Source of the DNA: Candidatus Endobugula sertula
Lineage (GTDB): Bacteria > Pseudomonadota > Gammaproteobacteria > Pseudomonadales > Cellvibrionaceae
NCBI GenBank assembly: GCA_001723645.1
Contig: MDLC01000021.1
Location: 1 to 49,663 of the forward strand
Direction of reading: 5' to 3'
DNA: 49,663 nt
Within the stretch, counting starts at the first letter, position 1, and every line of letters starts with the position of its first letter. Below are positions 45,797-49,663 of this stretch, piece by piece. The notes beneath the pieces are model-generated. The model saw only the letters and a program-made list of their open reading frames with translations, had not been told where the DNA came from and did no database searches. The translations under genes and the position numbers were made by a program.

Positions 45797-46588
45797 CTAA
45801 TAGCCTGACGAATTCAAATCTGTGCCATAATTCTTGTACTCAACACGCTCAACACCAGTGGTAAAACTGCCATCACTATGCAATTCAAACCAGCGATATC
45901 CCGGCATCAGGTTTTCTAAAGCAAAAGTTTTTTTATTCGGCATAAATTGTATACAGGTCGATGGGGTCGCCAATAGCATTTTATCATTGTGATGCATTTC
46001 AAACTGCTGATGAATATGCCCCCAAAGAACAATTCTAGTATGAGAAAATTTATCCAGTACCTTCCAAAAACACTGGGTATTTTTTAGCGCCTGCCGATCA
46101 ATCCAATCACTGCCTATGGGCACAGGGTGATGATGAAGACAGACAATAATATACTTATCTTTATTATCCAGTAAGGACTGCTCAAGAAACTCCAATTCTT
46201 TCTGAACCAAATGCCCCGAAACAAGACCATCGACATGAGTATCCAACATAATAATCAGCCAATTACCAAGCGTATGTAGCTTGCGATTGACTACATCACC
46301 AAACTCAGCCATGGTACTGGGAGAGTCGTGATTTCCAGGCAACCACGCGAACGGGCAAGACAGTCGTTGCGCAAATATATTATATAAACGCTGATAAGCT
46401 AGTGGACTAGGACAATTTACCAAATCCCCAGTTAAAATAGCAAAATCATTCTCAGGATGTTGTCGGTTAATAAGATTCAGAACATCCCGCAAACTTTCAT
46501 CTGGATTCATAGAAAGTAATAGGTCATCCACGTTATCTCCCAGATGACAATCCGTAATCTGCAACAACTTGATAGGTTGGTTAGACAT
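45797..46588 (-). CDS. cpdA: 3',5'-cyclic AMP phosphodiesterase CpdA
   Basis: A 263-residue class III metallophosphoesterase that hydrolyses cAMP. Metal-binding motifs in order: QITDCHLG (DxH), LTGDLVNC (GD), LPGNHDSP (GNHD), CLHHHPVPIG and LWGHIHQQFEMHH. It starts five bases after the DUF1249 gene and is probably in one operon with nudF. The neighbouring YqiA gene is lost. Confidence 0.92.
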   Translation of the reverse strand: MSNQPIKLLQITDCHLGDNVDDLLLSMNPDESLRDVLNLINRQHPENDFAILTGDLVNCPSPLAYQRLYNIFAQRLSCPFAWLPGNHDSPSTMAEFGDVVNRKLHTLGNWLIIMLDTHVDGLVSGHLVQKELEFLEQSLLDNKDKYIIVCLHHHPVPIGSDWIDRQALKNTQCFWKVLDKFSHTRIVLWGHIHQQFEMHHNDKMLLATPSTCIQFMPNKKTFALENLMPGYRWFELHSDGSFTTGVERVEYKNYGTDLNSSGY

Positions 46589-46593
46589 AACGA

Positions 46594-47091
46594 TTACCCA
46601 CTAACAGTCACCCAATAATCTACACGTGCATATGCTAAACAATGAGATAATAGCTCCCCCAAAAATCGGTTAATCTGCATTTTTTCACTCACTTGATGCA
46701 TATCATCATTAGGATATTCATAGCGAGATGTAAACTGCCGATAAGGTTGACAAACGACGACCTCTGCAAGTCGTACATCGTGGTATAAACGAACATTGGC
46801 ATTATAAATACCTGCCCTTCCCTCATCATCAGTCACTGTTTTATCGCTTAACCTTTGATTTTTCAATGGGACATCCTGCACAATGTGAACCAGTGTCGTA
46901 TATTTCGTTTGTTCTATAACCGAAAAGAGAATTCGACTTTCACTCACTAAACTATTTCCCAATAGATACTGACGAGTTTCATTCAGCTTCCACGACACCA
47001 CATTCTGTAGAATACGCTGCAAACGATTATAATTTGCTTCACACTCAGCTTGTTGTCCCGGTAGATCAACGTGATAACGTTTTTTAATCAA
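46594..47091 (-). CDS. DUF1249 family protein (YqiB-like)
   Basis: A 165-residue cytoplasmic protein of the DUF1249 family. Recognisable stretches are HVDLPGQQAECEANYNRLQR, YTTLVHIVQ and ADVRLYHDVRLAEVVVCQPY-type NVRLYHDVRLAEVVVCQPYR. It lies between cpdA and nudF, as in pseudomonads and E. coli (yqiB). No function is established. Confidence 0.85.
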   Translation of the reverse strand: MIKKRYHVDLPGQQAECEANYNRLQRILQNVVSWKLNETRQYLLGNSLVSESRILFSVIEQTKYTTLVHIVQDVPLKNQRLSDKTVTDDEGRAGIYNANVRLYHDVRLAEVVVCQPYRQFTSRYEYPNDDMHQVSEKMQINRFLGELLSHCLAYARVDYWVTVSG

Positions 47092-47182
47092 ATTTCACAC
47101 CTCTGTATGACAGCCTCGGCTAATGACTGTGAGTTCTAATTATTATTCACCCGATGAATGAATAGAGGTCTTAAGAGCCCAA

Positions 47183-47797
47183 TCATAATTGGTCTTTGTG
47201 TATTTGGAGCCACTGCAAACAAATTAACGTAGCCGCATTATTATAATCGCGACTGTATAAATCTTTGAAAACGTCGTTTTCTGGTATAGTCAAAAACCGA
47301 ATATCTTCGCCTTCCTCAGCTAAACCATACAAACCTCCCGTTTTACTTAAATCGGCTATCGCACAATATAACGTTAAACGCTCATTCGTACCGCCCGGAC
47401 TGGCGTAATAATGACAAATCATTTGCAGCTTTTGTGGCACAATACCAGCCTCTTCTTGTAGCTCCCGCAAAATAACTTCCTCTTCACTCTCGTTGGGTTC
47501 AACCATACCCGCAACGACTTCCATACACCAAGGGCGTAGCTGAGGGTCATTAAGAGAGTCATCCAATACTCCAATGCGAAACTGCTCCACTAAACCAATT
47601 AATTGGTGTTCTGGATCATATAAAACAGCAGCTACCGCCGAACCACGGACAAAGAGCTCCCGATCAATATCGGTAGACCAACCGCCTGCAAAAAGACGAT
47701 GTTTCACCCGTAATTTATCCATTTTAAAAAAACCATTATAAACTGTTTGACGATCTATCAATTCTACATCCTTCGCAAAAAATGGTTTATCTCTCAT
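47183..47797 (-). CDS. nudF: ADP-ribose pyrophosphatase NudF
   Basis: A 204-residue Nudix hydrolase splitting ADP-ribose to AMP and ribose 5-phosphate. The Nudix box is GMVEPNESEEEVILRELQEE followed by AG, with all key glutamates. LVEQFRIGVLDD and YYASPGGTNERLTLYCA are NudF-type. It is divergent from tolC. Confidence 0.94.
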   Translation of the reverse strand: MRDKPFFAKDVELIDRQTVYNGFFKMDKLRVKHRLFAGGWSTDIDRELFVRGSAVAAVLYDPEHQLIGLVEQFRIGVLDDSLNDPQLRPWCMEVVAGMVEPNESEEEVILRELQEEAGIVPQKLQMICHYYASPGGTNERLTLYCAIADLSKTGGLYGLAEEGEDIRFLTIPENDVFKDLYSRDYNNAATLICLQWLQIHKDQL

Positions 47798-47944
47798 AAC
47801 ACACCTTGACTATCAACCAATTAAAACATCCATTGTCGACCCTACCAAAGTAAAAGGCTACACTAAAACCCCTTGCCATTATCAACAAATACTTACAAAC
47901 TACACAACAATATCAAACTTTCACCAAAGGAGAAATCATTACCA

Positions 47945-49288
47945 ATGTTCGCTAGGCATACGATCAGAATACCAATACATTTATTAGGGATATTATGCCT
48001 GAGCATTTCCATTCACACTTATGGAAATGGAGAAACACTGCTGGATATATATGCTCTTGCCAAACAAAACGACCACCAGTTTAAATCGGATTATGCAAAG
48101 TACCAAGCAGCTATCGAAGTTGCGGCCATTAAGCGTTCCGCATTGCTACCTCAAATTAACGGTACTGGCACGGTTAGTCACACCCACCATGATATCAGTG
48201 GCTCATTACCAGAAGAAACCAATAACAATGCGAACAGTTATGGCATTTCGATCTCCCAGTCTATACTCAATATCAGTGCAGGCTATGCTGACAAACAAGG
48301 AAAAGTAGAAAAACGTATTGCTGCTATCAATTACCAAGCTAGTCAACAGGCATTGATTATTCGTAGTGCAAAGGCTTACTTTGATGTTCTTCGAGCAAAA
48401 GACCAGCTACAAACCGCCAATGCAGAAAAAAAAGCTCAGGCTACATTGTTAAAACAAACTCGACAACGCTATGAAGTAGGCCTGATATCCATTAATAATG
48501 TCCATGAAACTCAAGCAGCTTATGATAACGCTGTAGCAAACGCTATTAACGCAACCGCTAAGCTGGATATCCAGTATGATTCACTCACCATTCTCACAGG
48601 TAAACTGCATACGAAAATCATCCCACTGAAGGACAATTTTAATGCCGAGCCCCCAATCCACAACCAACAACAGACATGGGTTGACGTTTCAATTAAAAAT
48701 AATTACGCATTACGGGCTAGCGAGTTAACAGCAGAATCCGCCCGAATTAGCGCCAAGGCAGCAAGCAGCAAGCATTTACCTACGATTGACAGCACAGCGA
48801 CTTATAAAGACCAAAGTATTGATGCCGAAGGAGGCAGCAACACGGTTACTGATAGCAAGACTACCGAATTTAGTTTAAATTTAAAGATTCCCCTATACGC
48901 TGGGGGTAAAGTATCCGCAGAAAAACGCCAAGCAGCACAAAAGGCAATTAAAGCAAAAGAAGATTTTTTATTGACTTACCGTAAAACCGTGCAAAATGTT
49001 CGTTCCTTATATCGTTCTGTGACAACAGATATCGCACAGATTAAAGCCCGCAAACAAGCTATTATTTCAAATGAAAGTGCCTTAAAAGCCACTAAAGCAG
49101 GCTATGATGCAGGCACCCGAGATATTGTGGATATAGTCAACGCTCAGAGCAAGTTATTCCAGGCGCAAAGAAATTATTTTGATACGTTGTACAACTATAT
49201 AATCAATACGTTACTGCTTAAAGAAGCCGCGGGAAATTTGCAACTTAGCGATCTGGAACATCTGGAAAAATCACTCGATAAAAAATAA
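47945..49288 (+). CDS. tolC: Outer-membrane efflux channel TolC
   Basis: A 447-residue trimeric outer-membrane channel for multidrug efflux and type I secretion. From ATG 47945 a signal peptide (hydrophobic IPIHLLGILCLSISIHTYG) is followed by ETLLDIYALAKQNDHQFKSD. Two OEP repeats follow, each with the helical hairpin patterns (RYEVGLISINNVHETQAAYD and GYDAGTRDIVDIVNAQSKLF). AAGGAG lies upstream. The open frame starts earlier, at 47873, but that leader lacks a signal peptide. It faces nudF head to head. No inner-membrane or adaptor partner is in the window. Confidence 0.92.
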   Translation: MFARHTIRIPIHLLGILCLSISIHTYGNGETLLDIYALAKQNDHQFKSDYAKYQAAIEVAAIKRSALLPQINGTGTVSHTHHDISGSLPEETNNNANSYGISISQSILNISAGYADKQGKVEKRIAAINYQASQQALIIRSAKAYFDVLRAKDQLQTANAEKKAQATLLKQTRQRYEVGLISINNVHETQAAYDNAVANAINATAKLDIQYDSLTILTGKLHTKIIPLKDNFNAEPPIHNQQQTWVDVSIKNNYALRASELTAESARISAKAASSKHLPTIDSTATYKDQSIDAEGGSNTVTDSKTTEFSLNLKIPLYAGGKVSAEKRQAAQKAIKAKEDFLLTYRKTVQNVRSLYRSVTTDIAQIKARKQAIISNESALKATKAGYDAGTRDIVDIVNAQSKLFQAQRNYFDTLYNYIINTLLLKEAAGNLQLSDLEHLEKSLDKK

Positions 49289-49317
49289 AAATCGCTAATA
49301 GCGCTGATTAAATACAG

Positions 49318-49345
49318 GTTACCTTACAAATACTCGTAAGGTAAC
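49318..49345. repeat. Strong hairpin downstream of tolC
   Basis: Perfect ten-base arms GTTACCTTAC (49318-49327) and GTAAGGTAAC (49336-49345) around an eight-base loop, 30 bases after the tolC stop. No T-run follows, so it may stabilise or end the transcript without being a classic terminator. Confidence 0.5.
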
Positions 49346-49484
49346 ATAACGGAAAAAACAACGACTTGCCCATCGTTGAAATTATCGACTATCTCTTATA
49401 CAAATACGAATATCATTGGGGATTTTTCAGCTAAACGACTATAATCCTTGATTGCCTATACTAAATGACCATATACTTCCGGAA

Positions 49485-49625
49485 ATGCAAGCCTTTTTAT
49501 CACTGACCCACGCACTCTATTTGTTGTTACTAGTTTTTACTATTGTATTGACCGTGCAGGCCAATGACTTAGTTCATTCCAATAACTGCATATTCCACTC
49601 CAAGATGAACACCTTCTCCAATTGA
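49485..49625 (+). CDS. Small reading frame with signal-peptide-like start (46 aa)
   Basis: ATG 49485 opens a 46-residue frame. Residues 1-26 look like a signal peptide (HALYLLLLVFTIVLTVQA, possible cleavage after VQA), followed by about 20 residues with one cysteine. GGAA directly precedes the start but the spacing is poor. It could be a small secreted peptide, or the intact beginning of a gene truncated soon after its signal sequence. The remaining bases to the window end show nothing more. Confidence 0.3.
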   Translation: MQAFLSLTHALYLLLLVFTIVLTVQANDLVHSNNCIFHSKMNTFSN

Positions 49626-49663
49626 AAATGATCACCCCCTGCGATTAAACGTGATCAGTCTCT

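Noticed and set aside
1-49663. CRISPR arrays, prophage modules, rRNA operons, biosynthetic gene clusters
   Set aside because: No regularly spaced repeats, phage structural genes, rRNA sequence or synthase domains are visible in either strand.

Overview
The window comes from a low-GC gammaproteobacterium. Gene order is the best guide. The blocks priA/SPOR/hslVU/DUF971, lptD-surA-pdxA-rsmA-(apaG)-apaH with divergent amgK-murU, rpsF-rpsR-membrane protein-rplI-dnaB, proA-nadD-rsfS-rlmH-mrdA-rodA-mltB-rlpA and parE-(yqiA)-cpdA-DUF1249-nudF//tolC match the arrangement I know from Pseudomonas and Cellvibrio-like bacteria. AT-rich spacers and many broken genes and transposon scraps suggest a genome losing genes, as in a host-associated bacterium. 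That lifestyle is inference.

Bases 1-8470 are an accessory, decayed zone. It starts with a truncated aldehyde dehydrogenase. A wrecked mobilizable island follows: a relaxase C-terminus, a HigB-like toxin with a nonsense codon, an intact HigA-like antitoxin, and a serine recombinase fragment whose 3' end runs into a tRNA-Leu(CAA) gene. A 16/17-base copy of the tRNA 3' end lies about 2.3 kb away, at the expected far end of the island. Next come an IS630 remnant, a small ribbon-helix-helix/coiled-coil gene pair, a cold-shock gene, an orphan taurine-type binding protein between two IS630 remnants, and a GNAT acetyltransferase beside a ruined C45-type acyltransferase gene.

Bases 8470-23170 are mostly housekeeping. 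They hold DUF971, the HslUV protease, a SPOR protein, PriA and ribosomal protein L31, then the envelope/RNA operon lptD-surA-pdxA-rsmA-apaH on the minus strand and the peptidoglycan-recycling pair amgK-murU divergent from it. An IS30 scrap lies upstream of hslV, and apaG is reduced to its tail.

Bases 23170-34770 carry a HAMP membrane protein, the rpsF-rpsR-rplI-dnaB cluster, a porin that has lost its signal peptide, a YgiQ radical-SAM protein, panC-panD (pantothenate) and pyruvate kinase.

Bases 35000-42900 are the cell-elongation cluster on the minus strand: rlpA, mltB (split by one in-frame TGA), rodA, mrdA (PBP2), rlmH, rsfS, nadD and proA. Bases 43365-49663 hold another IS630 scrap, parE, a yqiA remnant, cpdA, a DUF1249 gene, nudF and a divergent tolC.

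No CRISPR array, prophage or biosynthetic cluster is visible. The main interest is the snapshot of gene loss (mltB, apaG, yqiA, a porin, an island) and a few small conserved-looking cassettes of unknown role.
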